Assembly (NCBI GenBank): GCA_015143295.1
Contig: JABCRI010000989.1
Coordinates: forward strand, 186,001 to 250,000
Length of the DNA: 64,000 nt
From: Tetracentron sinense
Lineage: Eukaryota > Streptophyta > Magnoliopsida > Trochodendrales > Trochodendraceae
Reading direction: 5' to 3'
Below are positions 13,301-25,300 of the stretch, piece by piece. Below the pieces are notes generated by a model that made no database searches, was not told where the DNA came from, and saw only the letters and a program-made list of their open reading frames with translations. Position numbers and translations under genes: made by a program. Positions within the stretch are counted from its first letter, which is position 1; every line of letters starts with the position of its first letter.

Positions 13301-16300
13301 TGAGAGAGAAGAGGAAGAAGCAGAAATTAGGGAAAAGATTAGTGAGAGATTATGTCTCTCTCTCATACTTTATTATTTATACTCCACTAATGGTACACTA
13401 TTAGTAAATAAGAGATACTAATAGTATACCCAACATACAGTGTATAAGAGTAAAATAGAACACATAAACATAAAGCCCATAAGGCCTTATTCAACACTCC
13501 TCCTCAAGTTGGTGCGTAGATATCACTCATACTCACTTTGCCAAAAGTATTTCGAAACTAAGTACTCCCAAGACCCTTAGTTAAGACATCAATCAATTTA
13601 TCCTCAGATTTCACAAACGGAGTACAAATGTAACCTGCCTTCAACTTCTCATTGATGAAGTGACAATCTACCTCAATATGTTGATTCGGTCATGCTGCAC
13701 ATGATTATGAGCAATACTAATAGTTGCTTTATTATCACAATATAAGCTCATAGGACCTTCAGTGGGAAGTCCAATCTCACTCATGAGTAATCGAAGCCAG
13801 AGCAGTTCACACACCCTGTGTGCCATGGCTCTAAACTCTGCCTCTGTACTGGATCTAGCAACCACATTTTGTTTCTTGTTTCTCCATGTGACAAGATTAC
13901 CTCCAACAAAAGTGTAATACCCTGAAGTGTAACGCCTATTAGAAACTAAGTTAGCCCAATCTGCATCAGTATAGGCTTCAACCCTTAAGTTCCCATTGCA
14001 GGTATACAATAAGCCTTTCCTAGGAAATGACTTTAAGTAGTGGAAAATTCTATTTACCGTATCTAGGTGTCCAGTTGTTGGTGAATGCATGAATTAGCTG
14101 ACTACACTGACAGCATAGGCAATGTCTGTCCTAGTAAGAGATAAATCTATAAGTCTGCCAACAAGTCTTTGGTACCTCCTAGCATCCAACAAACGTTCCC
14201 TACTATCTTCACTGAGTTTATGATTCAAGTCTATGAGTGTATCACATGGCTTATAACCCATCATGCCTGTCTCCTCGAGAAGATCAAGTACATACTTGCA
14301 CTGAGAGATAAAGATGCCCTTCTTAGACTTGGCAACTTTAATCCTAAAAAAGTACTTTAAAAGGCCAAGATCCTTGATCTCAAATTCCTTTGCTAACTTG
14401 CCCTTTAGTGACTCTATCTCATCCATATTATCATCTGTTACCACAATGTCATCCACATTAACAATTAAGATAGTCACCTTATGATGAGATCGCTTGAGGA
14501 ACAATATGTGGTCTGCTTGACATTGCTTGTAACCATTCTTCACCATAGCATTGCGAAATCGCTCAAACCACACTCTGGGAGATTGCTTCAATCCATATAG
14601 TGCTTTCTTCAGTTTGCACACTTTTCCTTCATCTGAGGGACATTTGAAACCGGGAGGAGGTAACATGTACATCTCTTCCTCAAAATCATCATGAAGAAAT
14701 GCATTTTTCACATCAAGTTGAAATAAGGGTCAATCCTGATTGGCTGCAAGAGATAGGAGGACTCTTACTGAGTTCATCTTTGCAACTGGAGCAAATGTCT
14801 CCTGATAATCTATGTCATAAGTTTGAGTATACCCTTTTGCAACCAGGCAGGTTTTGTATCTCTCGATCGAGCCATCTAATCAGTGTTTTATTGTAAACAC
14901 CCACCTACACCCAACCGTCTTCTATTCTCTTGGTAAGGTAACCATATCCCATGTAGTGTTTTTTTCAAGAGCACACATCTCCTCTTCCATAGCCCTTTTC
15001 CATTCTGGTTGGGACAGTGCATCTGCTAAACTACGAGGGACAGATCCAGAAGACAAAGCCAAGACAAAAAAGTGATAGGAGGAAGACAAAGCATTATAAG
15101 AAATAAAGTATGAAATAGGATGCAAAGTACAAGATCTAGTACCTTTCCTAAGAGCAATTGGAACTTCAGAATCAACAATGTCAGGACTAGAAAGAATAAT
15201 GTTACCTGGATCAGAAGAGGTCTCTCAGTGGGGCTCATGAGGATCTTTCTGCCTTCGCCTGTACACTTGCAATTCCTTGACTGAGGGTTCACATTCCTCC
15301 TATCCACCATCACCCTCAGATATTCGGTGATCACTATCAAAGGGCAACATAGGAATAGGTAGAGAAGATATCTCTTCACTAAAGCTCTCCCCCTGAAGAG
15401 ATGTCTTCGGGGCAGAAAAATATGGAGTAGACTCGAAAAAGGTAACATCCATATAAACAAAGGACCAACGAGAAGGGGGATGATAACACTTAATACTCCT
15501 TTTGAGTAGGAGTATACCCAAGAAAAATACATCGAAGAGCCTTAGGATCGAGTTTCGTGTGATCAGAACGAGCTATATGCACAAAGAAAATACAACCAAA
15601 GATCCGCAGGGTCACCGGAAACAAATGAGCGGAAGGAGACAATAGGGAAACCAGAGACTGAAACTCCAAAATACGGGAAGGAATTCGATTAATTTAGAAT
15701 GCAACAGTCAAGACAACATCAGACCAGAAATGTTTAGGCACATTCATAGCAAGCATAAGAGAACGAATGACTTCCAATAGATGCCGGTTTTTTTGCTCAT
15801 CTACACCATTTTGCTGAGGAGTACCAACACAGGAAGTCTGATGAATGATGCCATGAGAATAAAAAAAGGTGGCTAAACTAGTAGATATATATTCCCCCCA
15901 TTGTCAGAGTGAAGTACTTTAATTGATGCATTAAATTGAGTAGCAATCAATTTGTGAAAAGAAGGGAAAATAGTGTCAACTTCACCCTTAGATTTTAACA
16001 TATAAACCCATGTTGTACGAGAGTAATCATCCACAAATGTAACAAAGTACTTAAACCCACAAGAAGAAGTAACAGGGGATGGTCCCCACACATCGGAATG
16101 CACAAGAGAAAATTGGTGAATTGCATTTATTACCACTATAGGAATAAGAGGTTCGACAGTGCTTTGCATATTCACAAGTTTCACATTGAAAAGACGAAAG
16201 CAAACTAGAAACAGATAACTGAGGAAATAAACGCCTAAGAAGGGAAAAAGAGGGATGGCCAAGGCATCTGTGTCATCGGTACAACTCCTCCTTGCTACTA

Positions 16301-19300
16301 ATACTCCGAACACTAGGGGGCAATTACTGGACTGATGAAGCAATGCGAGGCAAAGGGTCTACCAGATATAATCTCCACTCCTCATGACCTGTACCAATCG
16401 TCCTCTTCGTTTTCAAGTCTTGAAACACACAGTGAAAAGGAAAAAAAGTGATGCTACAATTCAAAGTTTTTGTAATATGACTAACATATAAAAGGTTCAA
16501 AGTGAACTTAGGAACATGAAGGATAGAGGAGAGGGATATAGAGGGTGTGACAGAAACACTCCCCTTACCCGCAACAGATGATAATGTACCATTGGCAATT
16601 TTAACTTTATTTTTACCAGAATCAATAAAGTAGGACAAAAAAAAGGATATACCAGTCATATGATTAGATGCTCATGATTCAATAATCCAGGAGCGACTAG
16701 GGTCAGAAACAGATGCACTGAGGGCCGAGACTGAGATACCTGAGTAAGGGACGGAAGCGGCACTGGCAATACTAGAGGTCTCCAACTGTGACATAAACCG
16801 GTGGAAGGTATCGATCTCATCTCTAAACAAACCAGGATTATCTAAAGGAGGTGCAGTAGTAGGTACTGGGGCAGTGGAGGTAACAGAGCGTGCACTCGAG
16901 CTCCCCCCAAATTGTCTGTCCCTGTCCCCTCGTCCACCGCTAGAAGGGCCCCGTGAAGGAGGGTGAACATGTAAGTCTCAAGAAGTATCCCTCGTATGAC
17001 GGGTACACCCACAGTGATCACACTTAAGTTTATCCTGATCATCAGTAGAAGATCCAGAGGATCCAAACCGACCACCTCCTCGGCCACGACCACCACTCCG
17101 GCCTCCCCTTTGGAACGAGGAGGCTAATGCAGATCTATCAAGTGTGGGAGGTTGGAGCATAGCACTTCGACGATGCTCCTCACGATGTAAGTAAGTATAG
17201 ACCTCGGTGGGAGGTGGGACTGGATCTTTGCCAAGAATTTGAACCTGACAAGTAACTCAAATACACGGTTCTGTTCAACCAATTTCTTATACTTAGTTGC
17301 ATTATTGGTACACTTAGCCTTGAAGGTCTGATAGTGATCTAGCTCTTCCCAGAGACGACGGGGAGTGGAATAGTATGTGGGAATAGATATATCCCCCTGC
17401 TTATGTTGCCAAATACTCTGACGCAACTCATAAACCCAGGCAGAACCTCCAATCTCAAAATAAGTTTGTGTCACGGCATTCCATATATCGCGCGCGAAAG
17501 GAAGAAATAAGTAAGAACCACTGATATCCAACTACATAGAATGAAAAAGCCATGACATTACAACTGCATTCTTAGCCTCCCATTTGGCATAGGTTGGATC
17601 TGTGGACATGGGTGTGGGAATGGTACCATTCAAATAACCCATCTTCCCCTTGCCCTTAACAAACAATTTAGCCGACTGAGACCATGCCAACAATTTGTTC
17701 CATCAAGTTTCACAGTGGTAATTTGGAGATTAGGTGCATCACTTGCACTAACCCAATACTTCCTCTACCCTGCACAGGGATACTAGAGGACTAACTCACC
17801 TCAAATTCATCCGCCATACTACTCACAAGGTCAATTTGCACAAATCTGACCTCAAAAAACTAACCTCTAATTGTACAAGTCTTCAAATAACATACCAAAA
17901 TAGAGTTTCAAACTCTATAATCACTCCCTTAATTTGATAAGGGTTTACAAGACATCAAGAATAGCATTCAAACATCACCAAGGCTGTTAAAAACCACCCA
18001 CCAGCAATAACAGAATTTTTAGCAAAAATAATAATAATTCACATGAACAGTAAAAAATGGTAAACATAGAGGAGAAAAATCCTTGTCAACACTTCGTTTC
18101 TTCTCTGATCGTCGCGAGACCTATGACAAACTCTTAAATAATTTTAATATGGATCAACCATTACCAATTTGAAGCATCAAAAAACCCCCAATCAAGCGCA
18201 CAATTCAGAATAGCGAAACTGTAATTTTTTTTTATTTTTCAAAGAATTTCATTCAAAAACACCCTTCTAAGGTTCAAAAAATTCCAGAAAAATTACCACA
18301 AATCATGATAAATTACAATCTATTAAATGGGGCAAAAAACCAAACCAGCCGCCACTGCTACAATATCCGTACGATTGACATCAGCATGACATCATGTTGA
18401 TGTCAGCATGGTTGGTGATCTCCGGCGAAGGGTTGCGACTCCTCTGGTTTGTCGACTTGCTCTGATACCAAGTTGGGTTTGTTTGATTAGGTTTAGAGTT
18501 GTGAATTAGGGTTTCAAGGTCTAGGGTTTGAGAGAGAGAAGAGGAAGAAGAAGAAGAAAAAGAAATTAGGGAAAAGATTAGTGAGAGATTAAGTCTCTCT
18601 CCCATACTTTATTATTTATACTCTACTAATGGTACACTATTAGTATATAAGGGATACTAATAGTATATCCAACATACAGTGTATAAGAGTAAAATAGAAC
18701 ACATAAACATAAAGCCCATAAGGCTTTATTCAACAAGGGATCTTGTCCCTCTTCCTAGTCATTACAAACATTGAAGGTTTGAGGTGCATCTAGCCTTATT
18801 ATTTTTTTTGAACGGTAAAAGCAATTCATTAAAAGGAAGAAAATGAAATACAGATTCACAATAGGTGAATCAACAAGAACGAACGCAAACCAAAAACCAC
18901 AATAGCCAACCTAAATACAGCAACTACCCCACACTCACAAACCCATCACAAACTAAGAAATCAACTCATCGAACCCTATCTCTCCTACTTCTACTTTCGA
19001 AGAGATCTCTCATCTTCAATTTCTAGATGATACATTGGTTATGTGTGATGCTAACCATTCTCAGTTGAGGTACTTGAGATGCATTATGTGACTTTTCAAA
19101 TCGTTTGGGATTGAGAATTAACTCCAGTAAAAGCGAAAATGTTCGTGAGGTGGAAGTGCCTATTGTTTGGGTTGCAAAGTGGGCAAGTTTCCTCTTACCT
19201 CGGCATACCCCTTAGGGAAAACTATTAAGCTAAGCCTTCATGATCCCTAGGGAAGAAGACTTGTATCCTAGAAATCAAATTTATTGTCCAAAGGTTTTAA

Positions 19301-22300
19301 TTTCATTTTCATCTGCAACATTATATCTTGTATGCCTACTTATTTACCTTTCCCTCGTTTCGATTCTTGCCTCGATTCCTTTATGTTAGAAAAGTTCCAG
19401 AGGGATTTCCTTTGGAATGGCAAGGAGGATTCTTATAAGCATGGTTACCAAGTTCTTCAATTTTTTTCAAAAAGTTCGAATTATACCCGACTTTTTTGTC
19501 GAACGATTAATTCACGAAGTATTCGCAAGATTTGGAAAATAGTGATTTTTTCAAAAAAATTACAATTTTCGCGAATGAAACACGAATTATTCAGACTTTT
19601 TGAAAAAGTCTTGAATAAATATCTAATATATGAAATATATTAATTTATAATGTTCATAATTAGTAATCTAATTTTATATTTTTTGATTTCTTACCCAACA
19701 TTTTCTCGATTTATTTCCGAATTTCTCTATTTTTGCCGATTTTTTCTGATCTTTTCCTTAGACGAATAATTCCCAAACCCTGACTTGGTAACTATGCTTA
19801 TTAGTACCACCTCGATTGGGAAGTGGATGCCTTTCTTAGGCTCTTGAATCACCTATTGCATGTCTCCCAGGTCGCCCTATCTAGTGATAGTCAACTCTGG
19901 TCTAGGTAAAGGTCGGTTTACAGCGAGATCTTTCCTTCAGGATTTGCATCCTTGTCCTAGTCCCTTGTTTCCCCTTCGGGCTGTGTGGTCTCCTTAAATT
20001 CTTTTAAAAGGAATATTTCTTTCCATGGATAGTACATCTGATTAAGATCTTGACATGTGATCACCTTAAGAATAAAGGCTGGAAGTTAGTAAATCTGTTG
20101 ATCACTTACTTCTGCATTGCCCTTTCACGATTAGTCCCTAGATGGCTAGAACACCTTTTTGTCCCAACTTGGAGTTGCTGGGTTCTGTACCAGCTCCTTC
20201 TAGGGCTTTTTATCTTCTGGCGTTTGGTCTCGCTAGAAGCCCTAGTAATTGTGGTATGGGCTCTTCTTGCGAGGGCTATTACATGATCCATTTGGAAGGA
20301 GAAAAACAAACAAATATTTGAAGACACTACGCTCCCCCAAGCTAAGGTTCGGATGCGGCTTCGTCATTTGTTGATAGCATGGTACTGTAGCAGGGGTTGT
20401 TTGGAGGAGTTTGGGGTGTCCCAGCTGCTGTCTGAATAGGAGGGAGTGATAGTCTTATTTTTGTTGTTTGGCATGGGGTTTTTCTCTTTTTGGCCATGTT
20501 TGATGTTTGTTTTGGTAGTGTTGTAGCACCTAGCTCTTTAGGCTCACTCTTTGTGAGCTTCTTGTCCTTTTGATTGCTGTAATCTTTCTGCTATTAATAT
20601 AAATTTTTTTGTCGTTACAAAAAATTGAAGTCGGTTTGCAAGCCCTAAGAATTCAGATGTTTTGAGGATCAGAATCCTAAGGGAAGTGAACAAGGTCTTC
20701 TTTTTTCTAGTAGTAAATTGAAGATGTATATCAAGGAGAAATAATTACAAAGAGAAGTTCACAAGAAAGTGAACTGAGAAAAAAAAAAGAAGTAGAACTC
20801 GAAATCTAGAAGCTAGAGAAGATAACATGAAAAACAAGATCCCCATCCAAGTGTAGGTCAACTAGGCACACTGATAAGTGATAATACCTCACAATCTACC
20901 ATAATCCTCTAGGAACAAAGAGGCCAAGATCGAGTCCTCCACATACTTTTTAAGGGAACTCCAAAATAGGATCCTGTGACTGTTCAACCATATCTTCTCC
21001 TTCGGAATAGAGGTGTTCTCAAATACTCCTCTATTCATTTCCTTCCAAATGCTCCAACAAATAGCATTTGGGATGGTATGTCGAGAAGGGTTATTGAGGG
21101 CAAATTCAGTATCGGCAGTTCTTGGAAGAAGAAGTAAATAGAAGCTATGCGGTTGGAATGTGGAAAGACATTCTAAATCTCAACTAGATTTTTCAAAAAA
21201 ATTAAAGTGGGTTATGCCGTATGGGAAGGAGGTCAGTTTTGGGGATGGTGTGTGGTATGGGCATGAGCTGCTGAAATTATACTTTTGTGATATTGACAAT
21301 ATTTTCAAAGACAAGGAGGCTAGTGCATTGTTTTGAAATTGTGGATGCTATCATGCTATGTAGTGTGGAACCCAATTCTTAGATGGAAGGTAAATGATTG
21401 GAAGTGGAATCTATTTTTCGTCTTTTAGTGCGGCTCATTACTCAGTCCATAAGGCAGATGCTAAAGATATAGGAGGAGTTGAGCTGTGGAAGAGACGCTT
21501 CACAATCAAGTCTTTCTATCATGCTTTGACAGAGGGCTCTAGCCACTTCCCTCATTGGCTTAAATGGAAGTCAGGTATCCTGCATGGGTTTCAGTTTTCT
21601 TTTGGACTGCTGTTCTTGATAAGATTTTAACCATCGACCACCTCAGGAGTAGGGGATGGGGATTAATCAACATATGCGACTTTTGTGAGAAACGGAAGTC
21701 GGTGGATCACCTTATACTTTGTCGTAGCTGCACGGGGATAATCTGGTCCAGGGTTCTCACTCTCTGCACCATGTACAAGGTCTTCCCCCTAAGCCTCTTG
21801 AATTGCCTCTCGCGAAGGTTCACTGATACTTAGGAGAGCAGTTGCTAATTTTATGGCGTATGATTCCTGGAGCAATTAGTTGGTTCATTTGGAAAAAAAT
21901 GGAATTGATGTGCTTTTGATAACTCAGCTTGGTCTCTGTATAAAGTGTTTGACTGCATAAAGAAACTTCATGTTTTTTGGTGCTCTTCCATCTGAGTTTT
22001 GTGGCTAGCAACCTGTGCAATATCTGGAATTTTGGAGGGTTGTAAGTTGTGGAGACGATTAGGTGGGTACAAAATAGTTTGGGTCTAGGGGGATGTGTGA
22101 TTCAAGGGTATAGCCCGTGAAATTTTTTTTACAACCAAGTTCGTGGGCCATCTCTTCTGTATGTTTCATACATATCCTACGAGTATTGTTTCTCATTGTT
22201 TATAAGGTGGCAGTTGGGCCCTTGCCCCATGGTTATGCCCTGCAATTAAATACATAGTATAAAAATATATTTTCTATTTTGAAAAGTTTAGGGGGCAGTT

Positions 22301-25300
22301 ACCCCCTTCTCCCATGGCTATGCCCTATTAAATAATTGAATAATATAGTATTTTATGTTCAAAAGTTCAAGGAGACATTTGCCCGGTTAAATAATTAAAC
22401 AACGTAGTATAACATATATTTTTTTTCTAAAAGTTAACAGGGCAACTGCCCCCCTTGCCTCCCCTGGTTGTGAGTCTCTAGTTTTTTGAGTTTATTTGGC
22501 AGTACATTTTCTTGGGACAACATCTTGTATTTTTTGGGGCTGCCTTTTCCTCAGTGGCCTCTTGTATAAAAAAAATTATACACTTATGAAAAAAAAAGGA
22601 TAATCATCCGTGTTCAGAGTATTTTCTGAATGTGTGCCAACTGTTGTTTTGTTTTTATTCTATTTATCAATGTTGGTCATGTTTTATTTGGCACATGCAT
22701 TTTTTCTCCATATATTTTATTAAGAGAAAGAGGAGTGCTATTGGGAAGGTCTTTTAGTAATGTGGTGAGAAAAGATCTTTTCATCATCGCTGAAGCCTTG
22801 TCCCGACCATTTAGGCTAACGACCACTCAGTGTATGAACTTGGTAACGACCATCAAGACATTTTTATCCTTGCATTAATTATCAAAATCCACTAAAGGTA
22901 AGGGTATTTTAGTCTTTTCATAGGAGACCAGTCATTAAATGCAGGAGAAAATAAATACAGTTTGAATTTTCTCTCTCCTATTTAATGTACTGCCCCCTAT
23001 GAAAAAATGTCTTGGTGGTCGTTAACAATTTCACACATTGAGTGGTCGTTAGCATTTCCCATATAATTATATTGTATTTGTACATTATCAATTAAAAATG
23101 TACAGTAGGCCCTCTTATAATTAATATTTCATAACTTAATAATCTCTAATATTTAATAAATTTGTAAGGATCCAACTTGGTTCTATAGTGCATAATTAAT
23201 AATCTCTTATACTTGCTATTTAATAATTTTTAAAGAAAATTCTAGTTTATTTTTAATTATAAGAGGTTTTTATACTATATTAATACATAGTTATATTAAT
23301 CTTATAAATATGTTATGATGATTTAGGTATTAGGAAGAGAAAGAGATAAAAATATTTTATACATTTTGGCTATGTATAATAAATTACCATATATAGTAAA
23401 AAGTTTTAGGTCCAAATGTGTTAAGTAACACATAAAATTTTTTGTGCTAAGTGACACAATATTCTTTTTTGTATTTTTGATAGGTCCAAATGTCATTAGC
23501 TTGTTCAATAGGCTAGCATGAAATATTTTGTTTTTTGTTTTTTTGGAGTGCTAGTCCTGTATATATGTATCTACATGCTTATATGGAAAATACAATACAT
23601 TCAAAAGAAATTATGAAAATAAAATTTTTGAAAGACAAATATAGTGATTCTTATACATTATATTCTCTTATAGTTGATATAATTTCTTTCCACCAAGGTT
23701 ATTAATTACAAGAGGGTCTACTGTAGACCATAGTCACAAAGTACCTGTTTAAAATGCGTTTAAAATTTTAGAGGGGGTTGCCGTTTTAAACTCCGTTTTA
23801 AACGTGTTTGCTGTTTTAAACTTTAAAATACGTTTTAAACGCGTACTCCGTTTTATACGCGTTTAAAACTGTTTTTTAACCAAAAAAAAAGAAGGTTAAA
23901 ATGTGTTTTAAGAGTTACGAGACGATGTGTTAGGGCAAAACGTCAATACCTCGTCTCTCGCTCTGGTCTCAAGTCTCAGCTCTCTCGTCTCTCACTCGGC
24001 TGCTCTCCGGTGGAACCTCTCTCCAGCAATGATAAGTCTCTCTCTCTCTCTCTCGGGTTATTCCCCTTGAATGTTTGGTTTATCTCCTTAGCTAGGACTA
24101 GGAGAGACTAGCTTCGATTCTACCCAAGAGTCACCCAATTTTCATACGCAGAATTCTTTTTAACGCGTAAACTATCTTGTGATGCTTTTGAGAGCTTCAT
24201 GTCTAGGGGTATATGAGTTGATCAGTTTATGTACATATTGGGGAGGGGTATTCTTCCTTATCCTTTGCATCTGTGTGGTTTAAATCTTGTGTAGTTGCCT
24301 TCGTTTTGCAACTGTGTAAGCTTAAATTATGAGTAAATGATTAGTAGTTAGTATTATGTTTATATATATATATAATTATTTATTATTATTTTTAACTCCC
24401 TGTACTTTTCCCGTGTTTTACTGTTTAAAACCCGTACTTCCCGAATGTATCATTGCTGTTTAATACCCGTACCCGTACTTGGTGACTATGCTGTAGACCA
24501 ATTTGAAACACAAGAAAGATTTTTTTTAAAAGGCAGAATGTTCAGGTAACTCCCCTCCTTTAGGAGATACAATTAATATGTTATACGAACTTGGAAGATC
24601 GATTTCTAACTGCTATTTCACCAAACCAATCGACAGGTATAAACTGTTCTCTGTTGGATTGAAGAATAATGTCTTTTTTTTTTTCTAACTAGGGTTCAGT
24701 TATTGTCATGTTCCATTCCATTTAAACCTGTTTTCCCAAGCTTGATATGAAGTTGCTTTATAATAATGTAATCATAAATGAGCCTGCTTTCTATGCAGTG
24801 GATAGTGTCCCATTCCCTTATTTTTTGCCTCCCATTTCCCTTTCTATTTCTTCCAAGTTTTTTGGCTTAGTTTGAACTTGATATATATGCTTGATGCAGA
24901 AAGTGGCAAAACGACTAATTTTTGGAAAGGGACATCAAATGCTGGATGTTGGGACGGATGAGAGGAGGAAGAAGATCAGGAAATTCAAGGAGTCAGCATG
25001 GAAATGTGTTTATTATCTTTCAGCAGAGCTTTTAGCTCTCTCAGTTTCCTATGATGAGCCCTGGTTCACTAACACTAGATATTTTTGGGTAGGGCCCGGG
25101 GATCAGGTCTGGCCTGATCAAAAAATAAAGTAAGTTTTCCTTATTATATTGGATATTCACTTGCTTAAATTCTATACTCGATTTGTCCATAACTTGATTG
25201 GTAAATATGAGCATCTTATCTCTACAAAGTCAGTTGACTGACCATTCTGCTGATGCCCAGGTTGAAATTGAAGGGAGTGTACATGTACGTTGCTGGATTC

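Larger units (their letters stand above)
13243..18735 (-). mobile_element. Ty1/copia retrotransposon with both LTRs, inserted in a LINE
   Basis: The LTRs are at 13243-13496 and 18471-18735. Target duplications are GGGGA (13238-13242) and AGGGA (18736-18740). The primer-binding site for initiator tRNA-Met, TGGTATCAGAGC on the - strand, directly abuts the right LTR, and a polypurine tract GAGGAGGAG abuts the left LTR. In element orientation the order is gag with a CCHC knuckle (about 17530-16980), protease (about 16680-16320), integrase (about 16260-15700), reverse transcriptase (15125-14094) and RNase H (14090-13668). The LTRs differ by roughly 3% by eye plus a GAA microsatellite length change, so insertion is fairly recent. 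The coding region carries several breaks. Confidence 0.92.
12730..20635 (+). mobile_element. L1-type LINE, interrupted by three insertions
   Basis: Reverse-transcriptase blocks on the + strand include [11 protein letters not shown] (near 12905) and ILRGLRHG (near 13215). After the copia insertion there is HLQFLDDT (near 19015), the FADD-type active-site block, then [12 protein letters not shown] (near 19390) and a zf-RVT region (near 20065). The 3' end is the LINE-type tail ending TTTTTTTGTCGTTACAAAAAA at about 20605-20627. Its body is split by a copia element (13243-18735), a short LINE tail (about 18800-18990) and an hAT-like MITE (19440-19796). Several stops and frameshifts are present and the 5' part is absent. 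Confidence 0.8.
1524..24899 (+). other. Intron 1 of the ceramide synthase gene, 23.4 kb, filled with nested transposons
   Basis: The donor GTATTA follows codon 46 and the acceptor ATGCAG precedes exon 2. The recognised elements are annotated separately. The stretches 1524-3100, 3395-4877 and 5844-6250 are AT-rich and I see no gene or named element in them. No unrelated intact host gene is nested in the intron. Confidence 0.9.

Noticed and set aside
19428-19803. Reading the MITE at 19440 as a Harbinger/Tourist element with TTA duplications
   Set aside because: TTA flanks can be drawn, but the 8-bp near-match (CTTATAAG/CTTATTAG) and the shared ends with the element at 23729, which has a perfect 8-bp duplication, favour hAT.
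10176-20635. Twin-priming inversion of one LINE to explain the two LINEs facing each other
   Set aside because: Each has its own 3' end and both include reverse-transcriptase and zf-RVT regions, so they are separate insertions.
22205-22460. CRISPR-like array
   Set aside because: Units are imperfect, spacers are not unique, and this is a plant nuclear sequence.
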